From the NCBI GenBank assembly GCA_004325065.1, contig PITI01000183.1, positions 1 through 17,700 on the forward strand: DNA of 17,700 bases, in the 5' to 3' direction. The first letter of the stretch is position 1. Each line of letters opens with the position of its first letter. Shown here piece by piece: positions 1 through 11,860 of the stretch. Made by a program: the position numbers and the translations under genes. This DNA is from Hamiltosporidium magnivora (lineage: Eukaryota > Microsporidia > Dubosqiidae). The notes beneath the pieces were generated by a model that searched no databases, was not told the origin of the DNA, and saw nothing but the letters and a program-made list of their open reading frames with translations.

Positions 1-2540
1 ATAAAAAATCTTCGCGTTTTATAATTTAGTAAAAAAGCCAAAACCTATAAAACATATATTAAAAATTAAAAAATAATCTAGTAAAAGATATCGCAAAACA
101 AATTTATATAAAATACTTTGCAGATCTAATAAATATATTTAAATTTTTTTCGAATAAGATTTTTTGGGTTTATATACAATGAAGTCTAAAACTTGCAGTA
201 TAATTGTATTTTAAATTTTTTTATTGCGCAAAATATAATTCATTGTTGTTTTATTGCGAAATAAAATATCGGTTGCATAGCCACGAAAAAGTAACTATGA
301 TTTCATGCAATATTGTCGAAAGCATGATATTTTATCACTCATGATATATCAAAACATATATATAATTGATTTAAAAATTAGCTTTCTAAACATATCTAAT
401 CATTTCTTTGGAAATAAATTAATAAAAAGAATATAGAATAGTAATACCAGCATGAAAAATAAACATTTTTCGCTTTAAACAAAGAGAGCATTGTTTAAGA
501 CTGTATTTGCTGCTAAAGGCAAGGAAAGAAGTCTTTTATACTGTATTATGAAAAAAATCGTTTATTAAAATTATACAATTATATTTCGGCAAGCCTAAGT
601 TGTTATTGTTATATATAGCCTGGCTTTTTTATATTGTAAAATTAAGTACTAATAATTGGGCTGAATTATTTTGACAACTCTAGGTGGTAAAACAATAACG
701 TTGAGCTCAAAAGTTCGACTTTTACTGCCTATTTTGGTTATATGTGTTTGTTTTAGATGTTTTTTTAACGAAAATATATAGAAAATATATTTAGTTTTAA
801 CTAAAAAACTAAAATCCAATCTGTAGGAACGTTTAATTTGCTATTTGGCATGAACCGAAAATAATATTTTGAGATTTCGTAAAAGATTATGACAATTCAT
901 AACCGATCTTTTTGGCGTGTAGATTTTTTTATTACAAACACAAGCAATCTTTCTCAATAGATCTTATTCCAATTTTTTTTGCTATTTTAATATGATTTTA
1001 CCAGGAAATTTAATTTTTGTTTGACTGGATGTAAAATATTTTTATCGGTAATACATTCTTTTAAAATTTTCCATTATTAGCTTATTACTGTATGTAAGTT
1101 TCAATTTTAATTTGTTTTTATCTTTGACATAGATATAAGTATTAAAGAGTGCTAGATGTACAGATTTATTGTTAATAAAAAAAAGTTGTTACAAAAAAGC
1201 TCTAAGCTAACCCGAATATTTATCATAGTCGCAAACGTATGGTCTAAAATTAGCAAAAACTACCCAATTCGAAGCGGTAAATTCTGTGTAAACTGATATA
1301 TGGTTAACATCCATAAAACATAAATTCTATGTATTTTATTAATCCCAATATATCTTTTTCTGCAATAAAAATCAAGGAAAATGCAATTTATGTATAAAAA
1401 CTGGTAATCATTTCGATTGCCTTGTATATACTTTTTAAAAAATTGATTTAATATTGTAAGACATGCTATATTATTCGTATAAAATCGTTGGATTTTACAT
1501 AGGCAAGGAATATAGTGTATTTAAAACATAAGCGAAGCATTTTTATAGAAACCTATGTCATATGTGATATATTGCTTCAACAAAGAAAAATCAGATTAAA
1601 TTTCTGTAAATTATTTTGTAATTATTATAGAAATATAATAGATTAAACTCATATCTTAAAAAATTTCGAGAGCGCACTATTTCTACAATCTAAACTATCA
1701 TACAAGATTTTTTCATAAAATTATTAGTTCGTAGTGGCGTCATAACGCAAATGAAATGAAATACAAAAACAAGGAAATCAAATTGTTCTTCTTTAGATAA
1801 AGTTGTGTAATTTTATATATGTAAAACCATACCAAACCTTTCGAACAATTTCAAGCGAAACCTCAGTATTCAATAAAAACGTTTTAAACTTCCACACCAA
1901 AACCAATCGGTTAGATTAATTTTTCTATTACGTCTATAAAGCAACAAAACAAGTATAAATCAAATGAATGTTAGTTTTTTCAGCTGCTAATAAACGAATT
2001 ACCTTTCATTAAAACGTTGCTAAAGTTATATAAATATATGAAATTTGAATAAAGTAGATTTTCAATATAAACAATTTATGATATATACTATATGTGGAAA
2101 AACATATTTTATTGCTATTAATCATGAAATAAACATGATTCAACGAAAAAAATATTTTGACTTTAAACTATTTTTTCGCCAAAAATAAATCTACATTTAT
2201 TTGAACGGTATATTTTTCTTATAAGAAAATCTTGATTCGTTTGTACTTTTAATTTTGTACTTATTACCTATATATAGAATTATTATGAGAAAAAAAATAC
2301 GAGAAATTATTGGCTAGCTTCTTAAAGTCAGAATTCCGATATATTTCATAAGATATTATAAATTTTGTATAAAATTTTGTCGTTTTAATCAATTGCATTA
2401 TTAAACTATATTTATTATATTCTCTGATAAGATTATATCATGATGGTTTTATTTTACGTTTTACATTTAAACTTTATATTGTTGCTTTTTAGTTTTGAAT
2501 ATTTAGCGTCATTTTTGCTGTGAAATTATACCCGAATGTT
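1..2540. other. AT-rich non-coding stretch, no gene seen
   Basis: Stop codons are dense in all six frames and no open frame reaches 60 codons. There is no microsatellite, long homopolymer or long tandem repeat. Small palindromic pieces occur, for example AATCATG at 2120-2126 pairing with CATGATT at 2134-2140, but arms this short are expected by chance at this composition. Confidence 0.8.
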
Positions 2541-2630
2541 TGTCTTAACTAAAAGGTTTCACAGATTCAACCATCAGAGCAACTCTCCACCCGCCACGGT
2601 TTCTGTGGAATAGATAGTTTTTTAGGTATA
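2541..2630. other. GC-richer patch, possible eroded repeat fragment
   Basis: Bases 2561-2610 are about 52% G+C in surroundings near 25%. Recognisable wording includes CAGAGCAACTCTCCACCCGC followed by CACGG. A short hairpin (CCAC paired with GTGG) spans about 2594-2608. No open frame or RNA fold explains it. It is most simply a relic of an inserted repeat, but the family cannot be named from sequence alone. Confidence 0.35.
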
Positions 2631-3526
2631 ATCTAAATAAAATATAAATGCAATATCGAAAAAATGTAATTAATTATAAATAATTTTTAGTATGAATTTC
2701 TAATTTAAAGAAAATTCATTTGGTCTTTAAACCGTGGATAAACTATTTATCACATGTTTTATCATTGTATTATAAAAACGAAAATAAAATTAAAAAATAA
2801 TGAATTGTTGATTAGATTGATGTTGGTGAATTTTACCAATATTTCTTTAGACTATAGATCTAATTCAATAGTAAAAATCATCATAAACAACTTTAAGTTT
2901 TTATCTGTTAATTACAATCTGAAATTTTTTTGTATTTCATTTATGAGGTTTTTTTATATAACCAGGTAGTATCAAAATAAAAATTTATGTTTGTTGTTAA
3001 ATTATGTGGTTAGTGGACTTTTATTGCATTCCTGTAATTTTTGACTATATTTTTCTATAACAGTATCGTTGAGCTACATTTTTATTTCTTTGAACATCTG
3101 ATGAAACTTTTCAGATTTTATCAAAAAAATGAATTACTATGAATTATCTCACCATTTTCAAAGTTGGAATAAAATCACAAAGTTCTTGGTCTTTAGAGCC
3201 TTTTCTAAAGTCAATGCACCCAGCGGCTAAAAGGTATGCCGACCTTTCTTGTATTTCCTACAAAAATTCTAATTTAAAACCAAGTCCCTTTTCTTCTGGT
3301 AGAATCAGTAGACAAATACAGATTTCAGGTTGGCTGTGTCCATAAATAACTCATTATTTTTGAAATAGCTCTGAGCTAAATAAATGATAGTACAATGCTG
3401 AAAATTAAAAAAAAAATTACTACTAAGATTTGAATAAAATAAAACATAGCAGCATTCTTACTTTTAACAATATAGTTTTGTTACAAAAAATCGTAGTTTA
3501 CGATCGTGATTGCTTATAACACATAT

Positions 3527-3548
3527 GAAAATATTTAGAAATATTTTC
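3527..3548. repeat. Perfect 10-bp inverted repeat with 2-base loop
   Basis: GAAAATATTT at 3527-3536 pairs exactly with AAATATTTTC at 3539-3548. It is AT-rich and arms of this size should arise about once or twice by chance in a window of this composition, so no function is inferred. Confidence 0.45.
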
Positions 3549-4188
3549 TCTTTGAATAATTAAAGAAATAGCAATCTATTAATACATTTGTAGAAAAAAA
3601 AGTATGAAATAATTAAAAAAAGATTCTAAATACACAAGAAGATTTTCATACGACATTTTACAATTTTATAATATGGTCATCAAATAAATTTTACCAGGAA
3701 TTAGTATTTGTGAAAATCTTAAGGTTTACAGCAATAAAAGCGAATAATACGGGAAAGGCTTGTATAACAATATATTACACAAATCTCGTCTAATTAAAAA
3801 GATTCATCATCTCTTACGCGATATAAAAAATTAAAACCTTAGAAATTCATCTGAAGAGCAATCTGTACTACCTAGATAAGCTCCAATGCTTTCGAAATAA
3901 AAAAGAAAAAAAATTTCGGAACAATAATTCGCCACAACAATTAGGAGCTTAAAATATAATTATAAAATAAAATATTAAATTCATAAAAGGTAGAAATGTT
4001 TTTAAAAAAAAGAACTTAAGAACCGAATATAAAGGCAAAAACCTAAAGCTTCATTGGATGTTAAAGTAAAATATACGCAAATATTTTTTGCACAAAAATA
4101 ATAAAATGTTTTAGTTAAATGTGTGTTCAAATGCAACCCTTCTTCAGAATCCAAAGTGGCAAAATAATTTTCATAAGACGCGTAAATT

Positions 4189-4222
4189 TAAATTTTATAT
4201 ACATAAAATTATATAAAATTTA
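4189..4222. repeat. Perfect 13-bp AT inverted repeat, 8-base loop
   Basis: TAAATTTTATATA at 4189-4201 pairs exactly with TATATAAAATTTA at 4210-4222. It is the longest perfect inverted repeat I noticed. It consists only of A and T and could extrude as a cruciform. It may be a chance product of composition or the core of an old miniature element. Confidence 0.5.
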
Positions 4223-7200
4223 TAATGTTATTAAAATAAAAACTGCAACAATGTAAAATTATATGATTGTTTTTCTGATATTTTCCTAATAAATTCCGAG
4301 ATCTAGCATAAAAAAACATAATTTTTATTACGTTTTAAAAAATCAATTGATCGTGATAATGAAGAACCGTAATGCTTCATATGTAGTATTTACAACTAGA
4401 TATTATCTTTCTTGGCTATATCCAAGTCGAGAAAGAAAAATTTAGAATATGTTTTTACTGAGTCATAGTGTCGGATAAATACCTCAAAGAAGGCTATGCT
4501 TTTATTAAAAACATTATAAAAAAGTATCTTTCATTCTTATAATTAAATAAATGCATTTAATCTAGTTTAATAACGAATGAAATAGATTTTTACGCAAAAT
4601 TGAATATGTAACATGTTTTCAAATTTTTGGCTGGTAAATATAACATTATATTTGCTAAATCGTCAAATTAATATTGATAAAAGCTGAATATGATTCGAAA
4701 TTTACTCAGCACCTGATAAGTTTTTCTATGTATCTAGCTTTTTTTACTCGAAAGTATTTTTAAGACTCTTTTTCATCAATTTAATCTTACAGCATTAAAT
4801 AACTATATTTATAGCGAGATTTACTTTATATATAGTCATATAAGTCATGAAATAAATTAGCACTTCGTATAATACTTTTTTTAGATTCAATTGCCATACT
4901 TTAAAATTTTGAGTTACAACAGAATAAACGAAACAAATAGAAGAATTCTTTTTGTTCATCCGCGAAACCGAATGGTAAAGAGGAAATAGATGAACTAAGT
5001 AAAAAGAGTTAGTTTTTACATTTTGCCAACGGTTTTTGTTTTTTATGTATTTCTTCTTTTTAATTAGTTCTTCGATGTATGTAACTATATTTGAAATTTA
5101 TTTCAAGGTTTCCAAACATTTTTATTTTGCATAAGCATACTATATACTTATATCCGAACAAAGCAGAGGCACCTTTCTTCTCAGTTTTTTCCATAGCCTT
5201 TTACATGCTATTTGAAACCTAAATGTTTGTTATAACTCTATTCTTTTCTTTTTTCGGACTCATATCTGGATCTGTTGGTTTTGTTGAGTTACCTTGGAAA
5301 TAATTTTTTTTCTATTTCGATTGGTACCTAAATTATTTCAAATACGATTTGCTTTTCCTTAAAATAATATTTAAATATTCTATGAGTGATTCCCCCAATG
5401 CAACTAATGTCAGAGCACGTACATAAGCAAATCTTTTACTTCTTATATTTTTTAATTCGAAAATATAGACCAAGCCCGGCGAAGCAATTATAGTTTATAA
5501 GTGTTAAAAGTCTTGTATTAATCTAAATAGCGTAATGACATAGATAAAATGCCTAAAATCACAAGGTATTGGTGTATTCATATTAATAAACAACAAAGTA
5601 GTTATTCTTAGGCAAGAACTCGATGTACTTATCTCACAAAATCAATACCCGTTCTGGATTTACTCTTTTCGGCATGTTATATTTATGTTTAAAGTTTTTA
5701 TTAAGAGTAAAGTTGTTAAAGGTTTTGTACTTTAAGAACGATTAACAATTCTAGCATAATTAGCTGCTCATGTAAATATTTTAATCTTTAAAAAACTGGC
5801 TTGAGGGGCTGTTTTGTATTTTTATAGGAAAAATGAGTAAAACTATCACTTACTTCTTATCCTCTACGGTCTTAACAATCTGTTATGTTTATAATCAAAT
5901 TCTCATCTATATTATATATCCTAATAAAATATTTATGCTCATTTAAGCAAAAACTGTAAAAATATAGCCATAGACGTCTGTCCTGAGCCATATGGAATAT
6001 TTTCTTTCATTACTCTAGAATTACCATATATCTAGAGTCCATATATTATAAATTATACAATCTAGACCAATGTAGCACAAGTTTGTCTCATACTATAATC
6101 GTCTTGGTTTTTGTCGTTTTATCAACATCGGTTGAGTATTCACGTATTATGTTTTATCCATATTATATCCGATAAAAATAGCTTGTGGTTAATTAATTTT
6201 CAATGTGATTAGCCAGCTCTGATCAAACAGCATATATGAAAAAGCTTCTTAGCTATCTTAAGATAAATTACCGCAAAATATTTGCATAAATATATCTAGA
6301 TGAATGAATGGTTTGCCTTTTTTAAACATATCTTTAACGTTTTTATTAAGCCTCGAGTAAAACATGATAAGATATCCTAATAATTTCTAGTATCTAAACC
6401 TAACACGTCCTTATGGTATTAATATCTTCACTCACCAAAATATTGTTTTATTTTCTACATACATAAACTTTGGGTTATGAATTAGCTTAAAAGTATAGTC
6501 TCGTATGGAAGAATTAAAGTATCTCCTACAAATATTTATTTCTTTCATTAAGAAAGAAAGATTGTTAAATTAAAATGTTTCTATATAATCATCTGTTTAT
6601 GAATTCTTCGTTGGGCTTGAAATTTGTGATCAATGAAGCCGCTTATGAAATACAGTAGCGATATCTATATAAAATTCTTCTTTCTTCGTCTTACTAATTA
6701 TTATTACTGTAGTATATATATTTTAACTTGACACGATTTTATGTTTTCGAGTATTCAAGCAAATATTTACTCTTTTCAGGCTCTATTATTTTTAAAATAC
6801 TACATGTACCGTTTAAAACTTTGGGAACTAATTGCATTTTAATCTATTCTAGCTGTCCTTGGATAGAAAAAATAAAATAAATACTTGCTTGGAAGCTCTT
6901 TTCCTAAATTTTTCAAATAGATATGTTCTTTGCCATAATTTTATCTTTTTACTCTTTTGGAACGTTTTTCGCTCATTGCGCTATAAAATAAACATTGGGA
7001 AATAGGTTGTATGTTTACCTTGATATACTTTACTCTCGGATTTGATTTCCTAATACAATGAAAAAGCATGCCGCATGAAATGAAATATTTATGCTTTAAA
7101 ATCCATACACATAATTTTAACCTATTTGCAAGTTTCTTGATTAAGAGTTTTAAACATTATGTTTAAAATTAACAATCAGAAATATTTTTTTTGTAGGTAT

Positions 7201-7484
7201 TATTTACTTATTGTGGCAAATAAATATAGTTATGTTTCTCTATAGTAATAAAACATTGTGTTTTTTGTACCTTCTCTGTCTCCGATTCACATAGAACAAA
7301 ACAAGTTTTAATATTTGCTATTTACCAAAAATTCTCTCTTTAAGATATTGCATGCAAACATCTACTCTAGAATTATCTAGACAGTTTAAAATTTCGAGTC
7401 GCTTTCTGCTATCGAGATTTTTATACATAATGAATTAGAAATTTTTTACTATTAAAAGTTGATGTTAGCATTTTGTTGGCTAGT

Positions 7485-7760
7485 GCTCTTAAAAGCCGGG
7501 TTTGTCTCATTTTTCACATCAATTTATTCATGGTAAATATATTTACTATAACACAACTTGGGTAGACACTCTACTACTACTATTTTGAGCTACAGCTCTT
7601 AAAGAGCCCTGGTCTTTTTATCGATTTTTTAATTTATATTATTGCGTTTTAATTTCGTAACAATATGTTTTTGTGAAATGCGAGTGTTGTCATAGGGTCA
7701 ACACTCCTCATTTATCCGGGCTTGTTACCGGCGGAAAAGAACTCATCGTATCTTAGATGA
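7485..7760. repeat. Patchy GC-richer region, likely decayed interspersed repeat
   Basis: Three pieces of unusual wording lie within 280 bases. At 7571-7582 there are four CTA units. At 7587-7607 are two overlapping palindromes: GAGCT with AGCTC, and the 13-base GCTCTTAAAGAGC at 7595-7607. At 7682-7706 GAGTGTTG pairs exactly with CAACACTC around a 9-base loop, followed by CCGG (7716-7719) and CCGG (7728-7731) flanking GCTTGTTA. Bases 7681-7740 are 50% G+C. No open frame spans it. The wording reminds me of interspersed repeats in higher-fly genomes, but that is an unverified impression. The limits are approximate. Confidence 0.4.
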
Positions 7761-10700
7761 AGTTAAAGTAGATTCTTTGCCGTTTTTCACTGAACATTAT
7801 TCTACGCCTCTCACAATAAAAAATGATTTCAGCTTAATATGTTATAATATTAGTCCTTGCAATCATCGACACCTTGTATGATATTGCGAGGTGCATTCAT
7901 TGATTTTAACGAAAATAGAGTGTTGCAGAGATTGCGAAGGAATCTATTACATAAGTTTGCATTCGAATATAAGTTAGCTGTTGCATAATTCATGGTATCG
8001 TGCCTTAAAATTTTTAGATTTATTCCAACAATTTTCTTAAGTTTATCTATAAAGGATATCGGTATGTAAAAATAGTTTAGCGAATATATAACATTGGGAT
8101 TGCATTTTTTATTTTCAAGCTTTGGATTGTTATATTGTTTTGCTCAGGATTTTAAGATTTTTCTTGAATAAGATATAAACGTGAATCATAATATCCCAGA
8201 TTATCTTTTGAGCATGAGCAGAGCTTTCATGGTTTGTCCTGCAATTTTTAACGCTTAAACCAAATTTTAAAGCTTTGTTTACTTTTCGGGGCGAATTACA
8301 TATGGATTTTAGCACCATTTTTCGGTTTTCTGAAAAACCTAACTCGACTCGAAATTGTTAGTCTGTAAAATTAAAAAATAATGCTTTTTTAAGGAATGAT
8401 AACTTGAAATAAAAGTGAAATATATTGTGTATTATATTTTGCATCTCTTTTCATTTTTATTGGAATATTTTATTTGATTTATATTATTCTTATGGTTCTA
8501 AATTATTACAATTTTTATTACTTACTTTTTTCTTATTTTGGCTCATAATCACTTCTCAAAAGTATATTTTTAATAACTAATATATGTCGCTTTTATTGAA
8601 ATAGCAATAAATATGTATTTTAATCAATCATCTTTTAGAACCTATAACACATTGCTGTCAAAATTCTCACCATTATTATGGTTTTCTGTATAAAAAACGT
8701 TCTATTTATTTTCTATTTGATTTATAAGGTATTTCTTAGAATTTTTTTAATTGTTTTAACTTAGAGGCTCTTAGAATGTTAGGTTTAAAGAGTGCTGTTC
8801 CAAGATTCGCGCAATCAAAGAAATTTTTTTTCTTTTGAAAAAATGTACTTTTGGCATATTAGATTTTTATACTCAGATTATTATTTGATTTTGAGCATCG
8901 CTATATCCGTAACCTGTTATAGAGACATGTATTTATTTTTTAAATGTTATATATGCACTTATATGTCTTAAATAAATAAATATTTCGCAAACATATATCA
9001 GTATCGCTTGTATTCCAAAATTACAAAGCCTTATATCTTAAAAATGTGCAAAGCTTATTAGATGTACACTCACATGCGTAAGCCTCATTAATTTTAGTTC
9101 CAAGGGACTATTACAGATTAAATCAATCTTGAGCTTACGAAAACGATTACCACATTGACTTATTCATCACTTGTTCGAAACGAATTTACTTCTAGAAAAT
9201 ATATCTGAGCCACTATTTCGTATCTATCTAAACGTCATATCCTATATCAGTCGGTATAATCGGCTACTTTGCATTTCTAGCTTTTTAAAGTGGTCTTTTT
9301 TTTGTATCTCCCGGATGCTATGTTTTCTAATTTAAGTCAGCAAAGCATGGTTTACATGCTTTTACCCGGCCCTACTTAACCTTTTATACGTGGTTTAAAT
9401 TTAGTAACATCGAATCCTTAGAATTACTTTATTGAAAATTTTAGATATATTCTAGAGTTTTTTTTCAATTTGAAAAACACATAGAACAACTGTAAGTGTA
9501 AAATAGAGATTGCCATCTATTGCTTCAAACAATGATTTTAATGTCAATTTCACATAAATATGGTCGATCAAAATTCTCTTTTACGTAATTATCGCTTTCA
9601 TTATCTATTTTCAAAAAGTATTTTATTTTAATATCTAAATTTCATGATTCTATAAGTTCGTAGATCAATATTCGTAGTTCAAATTCTATATTTAAAAAGC
9701 TTTAAGAAGATTTATTTATCAGAATATTAATATATGATTTTTCGCTATAAGTGATTTAATTTGTGAATTTTCTTCGATTTTAGGGAAGATAATTTAGACA
9801 AAACTCGAAGAGTATAGATTTTTTAGACAATCTGCTTGTAAGAAGCAACTTCAAATTAGGTAAAATTTTTGATCTATAACTGTCTTGTATGAAAACACTA
9901 CAGCAAACAAAAGAAAAATTTTTTGCAAAAAAATTTATAACAAGTACCCTGTTACAACTTCAATCTCATATTCTTTTCGAAATACAGAAAAGATATTATT
10001 TGGTCGTAAAACTTGTATTAGTATATATTATTTATATTAAGTATAGTTTTTCATGAATATTACGGGCACCAGTATGAAATATTCGAATATTTTAATTTAT
10101 AAACATAAAACATCTCGCAATGTCATCAATTTGGGCATTGTTTTCATAAAACTTTAAAAACAGTTTATATAACTTCGAAGTAAACTTAAAAATTTGTTAG
10201 ATTCTAAAAAGGCATAATATATAGAATTTTCTGCCATATATTATTAAATAATACCAATATTATCTATAAATTTTGAATAATTTATAATGCAATAAAAATT
10301 TCTAGATGTGTGATAACTCAATTAAATCAATACATGACATTTTTTAGCCCAAAATATCAGGTATTTATAATACAAGATGATATTCAGGTTGTAGGCTTTG
10401 TAGTAAATACATGTCTTTCTTAAATTTAGTTCGTTTAGAAATATTTGATGTATCATAAAAACATTTTAAAATTTATTGCAATCGTAACCTTATCCTATCT
10501 AAGAAATGTATTATATTTGATAAGACTTTTATATAAATTGTGGTATTTACAAAAAATACAAATATTCTGATAGAATGAATACTTTTCTTTCTTAAACATT
10601 TCAAATATTTACTAAGTTCATTTTGGGCCAAAGCTAACGCTTGTACTTGATAGTTTTATGTTTCTGGGTGATTTTCTGTGTAAATTTATCATATAATATA

Positions 10701-11660
10701 CAGTTGTGGAAAGTAGATGTATAATTCTGATTTACGCTATCTTTGTCAAAGATTTGTAGAAACTAGAACAAGTTTCAAAAAAGCCTGGCTTCGCTTTTTC
10801 TTGGTCAAGCAATTAGCCTAACATATTTACGAATATAATCTTCTAAAAAAGAAAATATGTTGTAGATTGAGCATGTATTTCAACTATATCTTTCTATTCA
10901 AATACTTTAAATTTAAAACCAAAATTTTGTAAAAAAGACAATGTAAAAGTTAAATTTAGATAGACTCTAAGGCTTTAAAAGAAAACTTATTTCTTTTTAT
11001 ATTGTTATGTTTATATACTAATAAATGTTTAATCTAGTTTACAAATATTTCTATAGAAAACTTGAAATAACAAACAAGAAATATTACAATTAAATTTTTA
11101 ACTGGGTATAAAATAATTTCAAGAGACTATTTTTTTGAGTGAAGTGCATATTAACGATTATAAAGAAGGTTTTTTTAAAACAAAGATTAATTTTATCAAA
11201 AGGAAACAATATTAACACAACTATGATAATAAACTATGAGTAATGAAAAGAAAGTACGAAATCAAAAGCTTTCTGTTTAAAAAAATCTTATAGCTTTTAG
11301 TGGATCGTTGTCGGATTTTCGGTGCGAGATAAATTAACTATTATTGGATGTTTCGTGTGGATTTGCAAAGAAAAGAAATTTACAAGAAATGAAAAGAGTT
11401 TTTTGAAGTTAGCAAAATTTAATGTAGCTTGATTTGAAAACCACAATAGAATTTGTAAGTAATTTTCATAAATAACACAAATTTTATCTATTCACTCAAG
11501 TCTAGAGTTGAGTACTTCGCATAACAAAAAAATGTTGCAAAAGAACTGAAATTCTTTCCGTAAACCTTTTCTAGATTGTAATATTAGCATAAAATAATGT
11601 TTTTTGCCTATCGTCCGGATGCATTTAGTTAGATAATTTGTTTAGGTAGAAAATATAGAT
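7761..11660. other. AT-rich non-coding stretch, no gene seen
   Basis: No open frame beyond about 62 codons occurs (a minus-strand frame at 8130-8318 without recognisable motif). Minor structure: AAAGCATG at 9342-9349 pairs with CATGCTTT at 9355-9362, close to the GC-richer wording CTCCCGGATGC and ACCCGGCCC. At 10778-10799 AAAAAGC pairs with GCTTTTT, with a nested AGCC/GGCT palindrome inside. The + strand is T-rich up to about 9600 and becomes A-rich near 11000. Confidence 0.7.
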
Positions 11661-11860
11661 GCCTCTAGACAGCAGCAAGTTCTGGCGAGTCCATTGTAGG
11701 CTTGGTAGTCAAATAACATACGGAAACGGGATAGTTCGAACCTGAGAACTTACCTCATATTTAATGGCTAAAAAACCCTTTTAAAGGGTAGCTATTCGGA
11801 AATTGGGTATGTAAGTGATACTTATGAGGGGTTCGACGCAACTATCTATTAAAAATTTAG
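11661..11860. repeat. GC-richer patch with weak tRNA-like boxes, possible SINE or other repeat relic
   Basis: Bases 11661-11760 are 46% G+C against a background near 25%. TAGGCTTGGTAG at 11697-11708 resembles a shortened tRNA A box, and GTTCGAACC at 11734-11742 resembles a B box, in the right order and with nearly the right spacing. The T-arm stem around GTTCGAA pairs only at three of five positions and no acceptor stem is visible, so this is not a working tRNA gene. A perfect 15-base palindrome, ACCCTTT-T-AAAGGGT, sits at 11775-11789. A tRNA-derived SINE remnant is possible; another degraded element is as likely. Confidence 0.35.

Larger units (their letters stand above)
2631..7484. other. 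AT-rich non-coding stretch with a few short chance-length frames
   Basis: No gene is recognised. Two short + strand frames occur: 71 codons at 2754-2969, rich in Ile, Asn, Lys and Phe as expected of translated AT-rich DNA, and 68 codons at 3139-3345 with more mixed composition. Neither shows a known motif, and frames of this length are expected by chance here. The + strand is A-rich from about 3400 to 4100 and T-rich over much of 5000 onward. Short palindromes occur at 6012-6038 (ACTCTAGA/TCTAGAGT), 6539-6559 and 7048-7068 approximately. Confidence 0.7.

Noticed and set aside
2555..2580. Hammerhead ribozyme core on the minus strand (CTGATG followed later by GAAAC)
   Set aside because: The conserved CTGATGA is not complete and the bases between the two boxes cannot form stem II.
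3139..3345. 68-codon + strand frame as a gene
   Set aside because: Composition is slightly more mixed than the background, but there is no recognised motif and the length is within chance expectation.
8130..8318. 62-codon minus-strand frame as a small gene
   Set aside because: It has chance length, no motif, no supporting context and no recognised similarity.
11697..11742. tRNA gene on the + strand
   Set aside because: The T arm pairs at only three of five positions, the D and anticodon arms do not form, and there is no acceptor stem. At best it is a relic of a tRNA-like promoter.
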